DNA of 64,000 nt from assembly GCA_950097015.1 (NCBI GenBank), contig CATNEN010000011.1, forward strand, positions 6,271,001 through 6,335,000. Reading direction: 5' to 3'. The stretch is from Macrostomum hystrix (Eukaryota; Platyhelminthes; Macrostomidae). Under the pieces are notes generated by a model that made no database searches, had not been told where the DNA came from, and saw nothing but the letters and a program-made list of their open reading frames with translations. Positions within the stretch are counted from its first letter, which is position 1, and every line of letters starts with the position of its first letter. This document shows positions 46,483 to 58,160 of the stretch, in pieces. Made by a program: the position numbers and the translations under genes.

Positions 46483-48357
46483 TAATGGTGAGACTGGTGA
46501 GACTAGAGAGATTAGTGGTGAGATAAGAGAGATCAGTGGTGAGATTAGAGAGATCAGTGGTGAGATTAGAGAGATCGGTGGTTAGATTAGAGAGATCGGT
46601 AGTGAGATTAGAGAGATCGGTAGTGAGATTAGAGAGATCGGTGGTGACACTAGAGAGATCAGTGGTGAGTCTAGTGAGATAATTAGTGAGATTAGAGAGA
46701 TAAGTGGTGAGACTAGAGATCGGTGGTTAGATTAGAGAGATAAGTGGTGAGACTAGAGAGATCGGTGGTGAGATTAGAGAGATCAGTGATAGATTAGAGA
46801 GATCGGTGGTGACACTAGAGAGATAAGTGGTGAGATTAGAGAGATAAGTGGTGAGACTAGAGAGATAAGTGGTGAGACTAGAGAGATCGGTGGATAGATT
46901 AGAGAGATCGGTAGTGAGACTAGAGAGATAAGTGGTGAGACTAGAGAGATCGGTGGATAGATTAGAGAGATCGGTAGTGAGATTAGAGAGATAAGTGGTG
47001 AGATTAGAGAGATCGGTGGATAGATTAGAGAGATCAGTGGTGAGACTAGAGAGATCGGTGGTTAGATTAGATAGATCGGTAGTTAGATTAGAGAGATAAG
47101 TGGTGAGATTAGAGAGATCGGTGGATAGATTAGAGAGATCGGTAGTTAGATTAGAGAGATCGGTAGTTAGATTAGAGAGATCGATGGTGAGATTAGAGAG
47201 ATCGATGGTGAGATTAGAGAGATCGGTGGTGAGATTAGAGAGATCGGTAATGAGATTAGAGAGATCGATGGTGAGATTAGAGAGATCGATGGTGAGATTA
47301 GAGAGATCGATGGTGAGATTAGAGAGATCGGTAGTTAGATTAGAGAGATCGATGGTGAGATTAGAGAGATCGATGGTGAGATTAGAGAGATCGGTGGTGA
47401 GTCTAGTGAGATAAGTAGTGAGATTAGAGAGATCGGTGGTGAGATTAGAGAGATCGGTGGTGAGATTAGAGAGATCGGTGGTGAGATTAGAGAGATCGGT
47501 GGTGAGATTAGAGAGATCGGTGGTGAGATTAGAGAGATCGGTGGTGAGACTAGAGAGATCGGTGGTTAGATTAGAGATATCGGTAGTTAGATTAGAGAGA
47601 TCGATGGTGAGATTAGAGAGATCGGTAGTTAGATTAGAGAGATCGATGGTGAGATTAGAGAGATCGATGGTGAGATTAGAGAGATCGGTGGTGAGTCTAG
47701 TGAGATAAGTAGTGAGATTAGAGAGATCGGTGGTGAGATTAGAGAGATCGGTGGTGAGTTTAGAGAGATAAGTGGTGAGATTAGAGATATCGGTAGTTAG
47801 ATTAGAGAGATCGATGGTGAGATTAGAGAGATCGGTAGTTAGATTAGAGAGATCGATGGTGAGATTAGAGAGATCGATGGTGAGATTAGAGAGATCGGTG
47901 GTGAGTCTAGTGAGATAAGTAGTGAGATTAGAGAGATCGGTGGTGAGATTAGAGAGATCGGTGGTGAGTTTAGAGAGATAAGTGGTGAGATTAGAGAGAT
48001 CGGTGGTGAGATTAGAGAGATAAGTGGTGAGATTAGAGAGATCGGTGGTGAGACTAGAGAGATCGGTGGTTAGATTAGAGATATCGGTAGTTAGATTAGA
48101 GAGATCGATGGTGAGATTAGAGAGATCGGTAGTTAGATTAGAGAGATCGATGGTGAGATTAGAGAGATCGATGGTGAGATTAGAGAGATCGGTGGTGAGT
48201 CTAGTGAGATAAGTAGTGAGATTAGAGAGATCGGTGGTGAGATTAGAGAGATCGGTGGTGAGATTAGAGAGATCGGTGGTGAGATTAGAGAGATCGGTGG
48301 TGAGATTAGAGAGATCGGTGGTGAGATTAGAGAGATCGGTGGTGAGATCAGAGAGAT
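46483..48357. repeat. 21-bp minisatellite (GAGATTAGAGAGATCGGTGGT), about 89 copies, with higher-order repeats
   Basis: The marker GGTGAGTCTAGTGAGATAAG recurs near 47397, 47691, 47899 and 48197, giving blocks of about 294, 208 and 298 bp (roughly 14 and 10 units). The 21-bp period keeps a heptad frame (VRLERSV) open. GA-rich on the plus strand. Confidence 0.97.
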
Positions 48358-48694
48358 TGATGAATTATCAGAAACATTTGTTTGATGCAGCCGACCCCAT
48401 TTGAAACGCAGGGTTTCAGATGAAGTTTAGAAATAAAAATGAGATTGTAGCCAGCTGTAGCCAGTAACTTAATAACTTCTGCTCAACCTCTGCCATCCTC
48501 TGTTCCACTGCCATCATCCTTATCGTCCGCGGATACACTCATATTACTTTAAAAGGACTTAAGAGTAATAAAGTGGAAGCCATAAGAGTTATTTTATCGC
48601 CATATCACCATATTATAGATTGTGAGCATGGTTTTGCTCCTGCGGTTCTGAGTCGTAAAAGTTATGTAGAAACTAGGTTCTCGAATGACTTGTG
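48358..48694. other. Spacer between GA-rich arrays
   Basis: No gene seen. Confidence 0.45.
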
Positions 48695-49290
48695 TGTAAA
48701 CTAGGGAGAGGATGGGAGAGTAGGGAGAGGATGGGAGAGTAGGGAGAGGATGGGTGAGGATGAGAGGATGGGAGGATGGGAGAGTAGGAGAGGATGGGAG
48801 AGTAGGAGAGGATGGCAGAGTAGGAGAGGATGGGAGAGTAGGGAGAGGATGGGAGAGGATGAGAGGATGAGAGGATGGGAGAGTAGGAGAGGATGGGAGA
48901 GTAGGAGAGGATGGGAGAGGATGAGAGGATGAGAGGATGGGAGAGTAGGAGAGGATGGGAGAGTAGGAGAGGATGGGAGAGTAGGGAGAGGATGGGAGAG
49001 TAGGGAGAGGATGGGAGAGGATGGGAGAGTAGGAGAGGATGGGAGAGGATGGGAGAGGATGAGAGAGTAGCGGGAGTAGGGAGAGGATGAGAGACTGGGG
49101 AGAGTAGGGAGAGGATGAGAGAGAGTATCGAGATTATGGAGAGGATGGGAGACTGGGGAGAGTAGGGAGAGGATGAGAGAGAGTATCGAGATTATGGAGA
49201 GGATGGGAGACTGGGGAGAGTAGGGAGAGGATGAGAGAGAGTAGCGAGATTAGGGAGAGGATGGGAGACTGGGGAGAGTAGGGAGAGGAT
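48695..49290. repeat. 18-19-bp GA-rich minisatellite (GAGAGTAGGGAGAGGATGG)
   Basis: Variants GAGAGTAGGAGAGGATGG and GAGAGGATGA are mixed. The 3' part changes to a longer unit with GACTGGGGAGAGTAGGGAGA. Confidence 0.95.
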
Positions 49291-49909
49291 CAGAGTTAGT
49301 GTGCACCGCACAGCCGAGTTCGGAGGCAGTGCAATAAATAATAATTCCCTCGCACTGAAGCCAGTTTGTCGGTGGTAACACAATCCAGATTCTCGCTAAA
49401 AAAACTGCTTAGTTTAGCCTGGAAGGATGGATAATCTCACATCCCAGCATTGGGATATTGGGAGAACCAAAACTCATCACCCTACTCACACACTCCAGGC
49501 CTCACAAAGCCAAGTCTGGGAATGCGGCTTCAAGCACTCGAGTCGTCAATTTTTCCAATGAAAAAGAGAGACAGGAATAGATCGGAAAAGTGGGGAAAAT
49601 ATGCCAAAACTCTCTCAGCAGCCCCTTTCTAGGAATTCTCTCTCATCCCCTTTTCATCGCCCAGGATTTTTTTCTCCCTACTTCGTTCTCTCCCCCTTAC
49701 CGATCCCAAATACAGCCTAGTCAACCTAGCATTGAATTTCTCCCCTTTCGCCTGATTCCCAAGGCTGCTCCTCAGCAAACTGCCGATTGGACTAGAATGG
49801 AATGGGAGGGTGGGAGTTGGGAGTGAGGAGGCAGGATGGCAGGCCGAGTGAAATAGTTGGAACAAAAGTACAGCTGTCAGGCCCGATAGCAAGCGTTGAA
49901 TACCGACAG

Positions 49910-49951
<42 letters not shown>

Positions 49952-50224
49952 AACAAAACGGGCAACCAAAAAGTAGACTGAAATTCTACGCTAACAAGAA
50001 ACAAAATCCATTAGCTATTACTTTCTTACCTTGACGGTGATTCGCTGCAATCAGCTAGATGGATGCCAGGACTGCCGCAGTGAGGTGAGACTGACTACGA
50101 GCTAGACACCATGTACTAATTTATTTGCATTTTATTTGTAAATTTCAGCTGAATCTCAAATTAGATTTCTAGAAATTTGTTCATGATTTGTTCTCTAGAC
50201 AAAATTTCAGCGATGGCAATGGGC
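49291..50224. other. Unique spacer with (CAG)13
   Basis: The CAG run at 49911-49950 is not in a supported coding frame. Near 50071, ATGGATGCCAGGACTGCC ends in AGTGAG|GTGAGA, which could be a short 5' coding exon, but I cannot phase it to the exon at 52385. Confidence 0.4.
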
Positions 50225-50705
50225 CAAATCCACAGGGGAGAGGAGACACGGGAGAGATGGAGACAGGGGGTGAGACAGGGGGAGATGAGACAGAGGAGAG
50301 AAGAGATAGGGAAGAGATGAGACAGGGGAGAGATAAGACAGGGAGGGAAGAGATGAGACAGGGGAGAGATGAGACAGGGGAGAGATGTGACAGAGGAGAG
50401 ATAAGAGAGGGGAGAGATGTGACAGGGAAGAGATGAGACAGGGAAGAGATGAGACAGGGGAGAATGTGACAGGGGACAGGTGAGACAGGGGAGAGAAGAG
50501 ACAGTGGAGAGATGAGACAGGGGAGAGATAAGACAGGGGAGAGATGAGACAGGGGAGAGATGAGACAGGGGAGAGATAAGAGAGGGGAGAGATGTGACAG
50601 GGGAGAGATGAGACAGGGAAGAGATGAGACAGGGGTGAGATGAGACAGGGGAGAGATGAGACAGGGGAGAGATAAGAGAGGGGAGAGATGTGACGGTAGA
50701 GATGT
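50225..50705. repeat. 18-bp GA-rich minisatellite (GAGAGATGAGACAGGGGA)
   Basis: About 26 copies. The same unit builds the array at 51545-52120, so the two share an origin. Confidence 0.96.
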
Positions 50706-51142
50706 GACAAAGTACTGATTGTGGGCAATCGTATTGTTTGAATGCTTAATGCTTCTGTCTTTCACTCCAAACAGGTGAAGTCAGTGTTAAACTCTTTTCC
50801 ACTTAAGTGCTCTCTCCTTCAGTTCAGTCGCGAGCTGTTTCAACAGAAGAAACAATCAGAACTTTAGCTTCGAGGACTATCGAATTCCATTCGCTCCGTA
50901 GCCGCGGGTCATGCTGTCCGACTCGATTCCTCTGAAAAAAAAGTCTTCTCCTAGGGCGATTCTGCAGTTGCTGGGCAGAACGGGTGCAGCCAAGCGGAAC
51001 TTAATTGCTTCTCTTTCTCTCGAAATCTCTGCCTCTAGAGTTCAAGGCAATGGGATTAGAACAGCAAGGAACTGCATATGGGCTGTGCGTCGCTGAGCTG
51101 CAATGACTGATGCTGGGGCCCTCAGGACAAATCTGCAATCTG
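50706..51142. other. Unique spacer
   Basis: A short frame at 50911-51093 (MLSDSIPLKKKSSPRAILQL...) has no recognisable family. No other coding signal. Confidence 0.35.
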
Positions 51143-51256
<114 letters not shown>

Positions 51257-51299
51257 AGCTCTAATCCCAGACGGAATACTAGCAAAATGAATGGTGAGA

Positions 51300-51545
51300 C
51301 AGTGGAGAGTCGTGAGAGATTAGCAGTCCACTCTAGCCTACAAGTCTGCGACACACTAAGCATATAATATATTGCCCGGGGTTAGATTGCAATTCCTGAG
51401 TTCGATAATGCAGCTCTCTATTTCATTAGTCCCGGATGGCGATATTAGTCGCATGCACAAAAATGTTAATTCTATCTGTTGATGGCCTTGTACTGAAGTC
51501 ATACTAGCCATATGTAGTATGTGTTGTGTTTTTATCTGCCACTAA
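51300..51545. other. Duplicated segments flanking the GA array
   Basis: AGTCGTGAGAGATTAGCAGT (51308) recurs at about 51785, and GTGTTTTTATCTGCCACTAA (51526) recurs at about 52182. The array at 51545-52120 is thus bracketed and interrupted by copies of its flanks. Confidence 0.8.
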
Positions 51546-52120
51546 TGAGACAGGGAGAGAGATTAGACAGGGGAGAGATGAGACAGGCGAGAGATGGGAT
51601 AGTGGAGAGATGAGACAGGGGAGAGATGAGACAGGGGAAAGATGAGATAGGGGAGAGATGAGATAGGGGAGAGATGAGACAGGGAAGAGATGAGATCGGG
51701 GAGAGATGAGACAGGAGAGAGATGAGACAGGAGAGAGATGAGACAGGAGAGAGATGAGACAGGAGAGAGATGAGACAGGAGAGTGAGTCGTGAGAGATTA
51801 GCAGTCCACTCTAGTCTACAAGTCTGCGAAGACGAGAAAGACGAGACAGGGAAGAGATGAGACAGGAGAGAGATGAGACAGGAGAGAGATGAGACAGGGA
51901 AGAGATGAGACAGGGAAGAGATGAGACAGGGGAGAGATGAGACAGGGGAGAGATGAGACAGGGGAGAGATGAGACAGGGGAGAGATGAGACAGGGGAGAG
52001 ATGAGACAGGGGAGAGATGAGATAGGGGAGAGATGAGACAGGAAAGAGATGAGACAGGGAAGAGATGAGACAGGGGAGAGATGAGACAGGGGAGAGATGA
52101 GACAGGGGAGAGATGAGAGT
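51545..52120. repeat. 18-bp GA-rich minisatellite, second array
   Basis: GAGAGATGAGACAGGGGA units again, interrupted near 51783-51838 by a copy of unique flank sequence. Confidence 0.96.
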
Positions 52121-52384
52121 CGTACTAGCCATGTCTCTGGCCTTGTACTGATAGTCATAGCCATATATAATATGATGTGCTGTGTTTTTATCTGCCACTA
52201 ATTTATTTCTTCGAGGACATTATCTGATCACGGCTTGCACTGGTATTTACAATTCTGTTATCAGGCTGCTTATCAGTATTAAAGTTCAGATATATCGGAA
52301 AAGTTTAGCCCACGTTCATGGCGATTGGTCGAATATTCTAGGATATACAGAAAAAAATAAATATCCCTGACTATCAGAATTCAG

Positions 52385-54204
52385 CAAGCCTGGCGAGGTT
52401 GGCAGAACCGAACCGCTGCAACCGCCGGCTCCTCCGAGGAGGACGAAGCCGCCCAGACGACCTCCGGCTACATGAGCGCCAGCAGCAGCGTCGAACGAGT
52501 CAATTCCACGACGCTTACGTTGGCTTCGCCACGGTGTCAGCCGCAGCCGCCGCCGCCGCCGCGACGCAGCTGGACATCAGCCGCTCTGCCGCTAAACCTG
52601 CACCGCTTCGGTGACAGCTCCGGCGACGCCTCGCCAGAGTCGCCATCCTCCTTCGCCGCAGCGTCGCCGGCGCCGGCGCCCCTGTCTGTTGGAGCCTCGC
52701 GGACGGATCTGACGGCCCTGACAAACCTGACGCTAACCACTCGCCGAGATCCCTGGCTGCACAGTCTGGCAGCGGACTACAGAGTGAGTCTTGGTTCCAC
52801 TTAACTCTTTGTTACAGCCTGACTTGACGGCCACCTAACCCTGCTGTATTTCTAGTCGGGTCCCGACGCCGCGATGGAGCTCTGCTACCGCAACGACGCC
52901 GCGTCGGATGTCGGCGAACTGAGCGACATTGAACTGGGCGGCGACGTCGGTGGCTGGCAGAGATATTGCAGACCGTCTCTGTTGAAAGACTCAGAGGTCA
53001 GTGCTCATTTCCATATTACTGTTATATATTGGAGTGCTGATTCTTTGTAATCTAATCTCGACTATCATTCCTTGGATTGCAGGGCAGTCGATCTCAGCAA
53101 ATCAACGGCAAGTCCGCTTCCCGCTCATTGGTAAGCCAGCTTTGCTACATCTAGTGTTTGTGAAAACTGACCAAATCATTTTGAATTCATTCAATTCAAT
53201 ACAGACTCGGCGCCCTTTGGAGCCAGAACTTCTGGAGAGCCTGGGCCTGGACTGCAATCACGAGATTCTGTCTGTTCACACACGCCTGAGGGGCGAGGCA
53301 CAGATAGCACTGGCTCAGGTGTGTTTGGTCAATGTACATTCTTGGGTTAAAATGTACGCATAGGAATCAGAACGGGGGAGCTTAAATGTACATGTTGGAA
53401 GGAGCTTAGTTTAAATGTACATTCTGGAAAGAGAACAGAAAGCTGTAGAATGTACATATCGAACAGGGGGAGAAGAAAGTTAGGGTAAACTTACGCTAGA
53501 GGGAGAGGAAAGCTCGAATGTACATTTCGGCTAGAGGGAGACGAAAGCTCGAATTTACATCTCGAATAGGAATGGTAGAAAGCTTAAATGTACATTTCGG
53601 CTAGAGGGAGACGAAAGCTCGAATGTACATCTCGGATAGGAATGGTAGAAAGCTTAAATGTACATTTCGGCTAGAGGGAGACGAAAGCTCGAATGTACAT
53701 TTCGAATAGAAAGGGTAGAAAGCTTTAATGCACATTTCGGCTAGAGGGAGACGAAAGCTCGAATGTACATTTCGGCTAGAGGAAGAGGAAAGCTCGAATG
53801 TACATTTCGAATAGAAAGGGTAGAAAGCTTTAATGTACATTTCGGCTAGAGGGAGAGGAAAGCTAGAATGTACATTTCGGCTAGAGGGAGAGGAAAGCTA
53901 GAATGTACATTTCGAATAGGAAGGGTAGAAAGCTTAAATGTACATTTCGGCTAGAGGGAGAGGAAAGCTCGAATGTACATCTCACACGAATTTACTGATG
54001 CAACAGGCTAAACCGATGGCTCGAATGCAGCTGAAGGTTGACAGCAGTCCGAGCGAAGAATCGAGCAGGACGGCTCTCGCCGGCTTCAGCTGGCCAGGTC
54101 GGCTGTCCGAGAAGGACCTGCTGTGCGCCAGCCGCGGCGCCCTCCGCCTGCTGCGCGGCTGCCTGCTGGCTAGAATTGACGGTGATTGCGGAAATAGCTT
54201 ATAA
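52385..54204 (+). CDS. Unrecognised Ser/Pro/Ala-rich protein, last 5 exons (3' part)
   Basis: Exons 52385-52783, 52856-52996, 53083-53130, 53205-53318 and 54007-54204 are all phase 0 with clean GT-AG sites and end at TAA 54202-54204, giving about 299 residues. The first exon is low-complexity (Ser, Pro, polyP) then LTNLTLTTRRDPWLHSLAAD; the middle is acidic (DVGELSDIELGG); the C-terminal exon is basic-amphipathic (SWPGRLSEKDLLCASRGALR). It looks like the disordered C-terminus of a scaffold or cytoskeletal protein, but I cannot name it. Upstream exons were not found and would lie across about 11 kb of repeats. A splice at the final ATT GAC G|GTGATT is an alternative end. AATAAA at 54446-54451 may be its poly(A) signal. 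Confidence 0.65.
53345..53990. repeat. 35-bp minisatellite (GAATGTACATTTCGGCTAGA + GGGAGACGAAAGCTC)
   Basis: About 18 copies in the last intron of the 52-54 kb gene. The AATGTACA core is shared with arrays at 542 and 10025. Confidence 0.96.
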
Positions 54205-54599
54205 GGATTTGGGTATTTTATGCTGCTACTAAGTAGTAAGCATATTTTATAGCTGTCAAACACATCAAAAAGTGCAGGATCCAAGCCAGAGCGGCTGAAA
54301 TCCCCAAATTGAATCTACGCTGATCCCATAATTAATAGTGTAAGCGCAAGTGTAACCAACTGGCTGTGATTTATGAAATTATGATTTTGCCTAACCGCAG
54401 TGTAGGCTGTCAAACGGTATGCAAGCAGCGTTAGAGATTAGGTGCAATAAATATGAATCAAGTATTAAATATAACCTAGCTACAGTAGCACTGGTATTAA
54501 TTTCTGCCCTCAGTTCAGTACTGACTGTAATCGTTCGTTCAGTAGTGTTAGCTGTAGGCATGGAGTTATATCGTAGTGTGCGTTTATCTGTGTTGGCTC
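54205..54599. other. 3' UTR and left flank of the LTR element
   Basis: It contains AATAAA at 54446. I could not find a convincing LTR pair between this flank and 58160-58560. Confidence 0.45.
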
Positions 54600-54609
54600 A
54601 CTGCCCCCT

Positions 54610-55440
54610 GGCCTGAGCCATTCGCAGTGTCAGCAGACCCACGCAACGCGGGCAAGCGCTGGAGTCAATGGGTGTCTCGTTTTGAAGACTTCAATGATGC
54701 ATCAGGCATCACCAACGAGAAGCAATTAGGTGCAACTGCTGAGCTACACAGCCGACATCATCCGTGAAAACGCCGACCTGACAGCGAAAGCACAGGCCGG
54801 TGAACTCACACTCCCGCATACGCCAGACGCTCTAAAGTCTTACTTCAATGCCCGGAAAAACGTAGTCTTCACTGCAGATACAAGTTCCGCCTCAGTACGC
54901 AGGCAGCTCTCAAGAATCTATTGACGCATGGTACGCCAGATTGGGCACAGCTGCAGAGCCGCGCGAGCTCTAGAATCTCAAAGACTCCCTCATCAGGGAC
55001 CAGCTCGTGGCAACGTGTTCATACGACTAGCTGCGCGGGCGGCTGCTCCAGGAACCTGACAGAAGAGGCACGACTCAGACGACCAGCAGGTCCGCTGATC
55101 AGAAGCAGCTCACGTGTTACCGCTGCGGCGAGAAAGGCCATGCCGCTTTGGCCTGTCGCTTTGGCCTGCCGCCAGCCTCGACAGATGCCAGCAACCGGAC
55201 CAGCAGCAGAGAATCAGCACCAATGCAGTCTTCAGTGCCGCTGACGGCTCCACGGACGAAGATGTGTTTGCTCTGTAGGACTGCGGCGAGTACCCAGATG
55301 ACGTCTCGCTGTCCGTACAGGTGGCAAATCGACAACTGCCTATGATGGTTGACCGCGGAGCCAGCTGTAGTATCATGAGCCTCGGCACCTTCAGTCCAAC
55401 AAGAAAAGAAGTCCGCGCCTATATACCGACTACTAGTTCA
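54610..55440 (+). pseudogene. Gypsy gag and protease remnant
   Basis: Gag-like helices (RWSQWVSRFEDFNDASGI) lead to a zinc knuckle CYRCGEKGHAALAC (C-x2-C-x4-H-x4-C) at about 55115-55156. The protease active-site region reads MMVDRGASCSIM at about 55345-55380, with Arg in place of the usual Thr/Ser after the catalytic Asp. Frames shift several times. Confidence 0.8.
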
Positions 55441-55489
55441 CGAACACAGCCGCCACTACTTCACCTTCAGCACGCCTCTCGCACTAATG

Positions 55490-56165
55490 CGACTTAAAAT
55501 ACTCAGCATGGGGTTCACAAATGCCTCAGAGATTCTGCAGCGAAACACGCTGGGCATCCTCAGCGACATTGAAGGCGTCCGGTGGGCACATGACGATATG
55601 GTGATCTGAATCTGATTTAGAATCTGATTTACAGCAGCACCACCACGAGAGACTTGATGCGTGCCTTCAGCGCCTGCGTGAGTTCGGCATCACCCTCAAC
55701 AGGGACAAGTGCAGGTTCGCCCGACCGTCTATCGAGTTTCTCCGCATTCGCCTGACCGCTCCAGGCATGGAGCCTGCTGCTGAGAGAATTAAGACCATGC
55801 AGAGCTTTCGACAGCCTGCAAACGTTGCCGACGTCCGCTCATCGTCGGCACCGCGCACTTCTTGTCAAGATTCGTCCCGAACTTCGCCCACCTCGCCGGG
55901 CCCCTCCGTCAATTGACAAAGAAGGGCCAGGCCTGGGAGTGGACGGATAAGCACACTGCGGCATTCGAAAGCATTCAAAAGGCAATCGCCACCGCGGAAA
56001 TGCTCGTCTTCTTCGACAGCAAGCGGCAAACCGAGCTTCTGGTGGACGCCTGCCCGGATGGCCTGGGCGCCATCCTCACGCAGAGGCAGCCGGACGGCAG
56101 CAGCAGACCCGTGGCTTCACCAGCAGAGCCCTTTCACCAGTGGAACAGCGATGCGCGCAGATAGA
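55490..56165 (+). pseudogene. Gypsy reverse transcriptase / RNase H remnant
   Basis: The part FTNASEILQRNTLGIL...HDDM carries the catalytic DD pair; upstream fingers and the first catalytic Asp region are missing, so an internal deletion joins protease to mid-RT. Next are the RT thumb/connection (LNRDKCRFARPSIEFL) and RNase H beginning LLVDACPDGLGAILTQ. Stops and frameshifts at about 55607-55630 and 55860. Confidence 0.85.
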
Positions 56166-56255
56166 GCTCTGGTCATAAAATTCGGGCGCCTGAAGTTTGA
56201 GCACTACCTTTGAGCACTAGCCGGAGACTATGCTTCACTGTAGTATCATACCACC

Positions 56256-57003
56256 ACCTTAGACTGCAACACCCAGTTAAACGGATTGGCACAGTCTAAC
56301 AAGGTGGAGCTGATGTGGATCCCTGGGCATGCCGGGTTCACAGGGAATGAGATGGCGGACCAGCTTGCAAAGGCTGGCGCAGCCAGCTCCCTGATGGGCC
56401 CGGGCCCGGAGGCCCCGATCCCCGTTTCTGTGGTCAACTCCAACATCAACCGCTGGATGGAGACCCAACACCGGAGGAGGTGGTCTAGCACCCTGAACTG
56501 TCGCCAGTCCAGGGCTGCGGTGCCAACCCCCTCTAGTAACCTGCGTAAAGCCTTGCTTAGGCTAAATCGCAGAGACCTGAGAGCAGTCACCATGGCCCTC
56601 TCGGGACATGGCTGCTTCACCAGACACCGGTACCTCCAAGGCCACGTGCCTGAGGAAACGTGTCCTTTCTGCTGCTCCGGCCGTGAAAACGCCGAGCATT
56701 TCATCTGCCACTGCCCGGCCTTCACCCGGCTAAAACATCTCGGGCCGGCACCGACCCGAGTCGAAGCCTGCTCGCCCGAGAGCATTCCACAGCTCGCCCA
56801 CTTTCTTCGGGATACCGGCCGAGCTGATTTCTTCCCAGCCTATGGCGAGGGGGATCGCGCGGCGGAACCGACCGACGGACCACGCTGAGCGGCACCGCTT
56901 CGCTGGAGGCCGTCCGGCTGCCAGGGGTTAGCGATATGGGCGGCACCGACCGCCTCCTCGCTGCGTCCGTCATGGAGGCTCCCTGCCGCTAAGTCAAGTC
57001 AAA
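56256..57003 (+). mobile_element. 5'-truncated non-LTR retrotransposon inserted in the Gypsy element
   Basis: A 748-bp insertion starts inside an RNase H domain ([20 protein letters not shown], with the catalytic-domain NE..AD pattern) and continues to a C-terminal CCHC-like motif ([18 protein letters not shown]), as in RNase H-bearing non-LTR clades such as I/R1/Jockey-related groups. It ends ...GCTAAGTCAAGTCAAA. GTAGTATCATACCACC flanks it on both sides (56240-56255 and 57004-57019), a 16-bp target-site duplication. The 200-codon frame is intact, so this insertion is younger than its host element. Confidence 0.92.
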
Positions 57004-57019
57004 GTAGTATCATACCACC

Positions 57020-58160
57020 GACAACTTGTGCCGCTGTTCAAGCCTGAATCTCGACCACCGCCACGAATGCACCGACAGCGGCGTCCAGGTGAATAACTTG
57101 ACACCGCCTTCGTCGACGCCGTGGATCGCCGAAGCTGTGCCAAAGGGTTTCAGCCTCGCTCAAGTGCGGGAAGCGTCATGCACCGACAGCGGCGTCCAGG
57201 CGGTAACTGGAATGTGCACGACCCGGCCTAACGCTCCTACAAGACCGTCAGCAACGAGCTCTCAGAGAGCGACGACGTTCTGCTAAGGGGCGACCTCATC
57301 GTCGTTTCGGAGACATTGCGCAGGCATGTCTTCCAACTAGCGCACACCGGCCATCTAGGCCCCTGACCGAACCCTGAAGCGGCTGCAAACGAAAGTTCTG
57401 GTGGCCTCGCGACTGCGAGACCTTTGTGAAGTGCTGTACGCTCTGCCAGGCCGCCTCCACTGGAGCGTGTCAAACCTTAAACCGACACAGATCCCAGACG
57501 GCGCCTGGCTCACTCTAGGCATGGACTTCTACGGACCAGTCCAGGGACAGATGCTGCTAGTCATCACAGAGCTCTACTAAAAATATCCAGAAGTCTGCTT
57601 CTTGAACTCGTCGACAGCGGAGAGCGTGAGCCCGCACCTTCGCCCGCTGTTCGGTAGATTCGGCGTCCCCATCGAGGTGGTCACTGACAACGGCCCACCA
57701 TTCGATTCAGCCGCGTTCCGCAGCTTCCTCACCGCCAATGGCATTCGACATCGCCTTATCTGCCCGCTCCACCCTGAATCCAACGGAGCGCCAGAGCGAG
57801 TCAACCGGAGCATTGGAAAAGTCATCCAGACGGCTGTGGCCGAAGAGCGTAACTGGAAGGAGGCCATCGAGGATTGGCTGCTGGCTTTCTGCACAACACC
57901 GCTGAGCTCCTCCTCATGAGCAGGACGCTCAACGAGGGCATGCCGACCACTAAGCCGACTCAGCCAGTCGATGTGAATCATGAAGAAGTTCAAGACTGGC
58001 ACCGGAACTACGTGCAAGGTATAAAAGCAAGATTCGATGACTACAGGGCTGCCCAGGAGCATGGCATCATTGACGGCAGCAAAGTTCTACGAAAGAAGCA
58101 ACCGCGCAACAAGCTGCCTTTTGAGCCGTCTCCGTGGACCGTCAAGCTGGTCCAATGAGA
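57020..58160 (+). pseudogene. Gypsy integrase remnant
   Basis: The zinc-binding H2C2 module (HVFQLAHTGHLG, then KCCTLCQAAS in a shifted frame) precedes the catalytic core: Asp codon at 57524, Asp at 57686 (VVTDNGPPF) and Glu at 57794 (GAPERVNRSI), with D-x35-E spacing. An in-frame TAA at 57578-57580 interrupts the core. A GPY/F-like C-terminus follows (KQPRNKLPFEPSPWTVKLVQ). CATGCACCGACAGCGGCGTC occurs twice (about 57066 and 57178), a local duplication. Confidence 0.9.

Larger units (their letters stand above)
54600..58160 (+). mobile_element. Decayed Ty3/Gypsy LTR retrotransposon (gag-pol remains)
   Basis: Domains occur in the order gag with a CCHC knuckle, aspartic protease, reverse transcriptase (partial), RNase H start, integrase, which is the Ty3/Gypsy order. 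Many stops, frameshifts and an RT deletion show it cannot be autonomous. It is split by a nested non-LTR insertion at 56256-57003. Long terminal repeats were not recognisable, so the outer limits are approximate. Confidence 0.88.
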
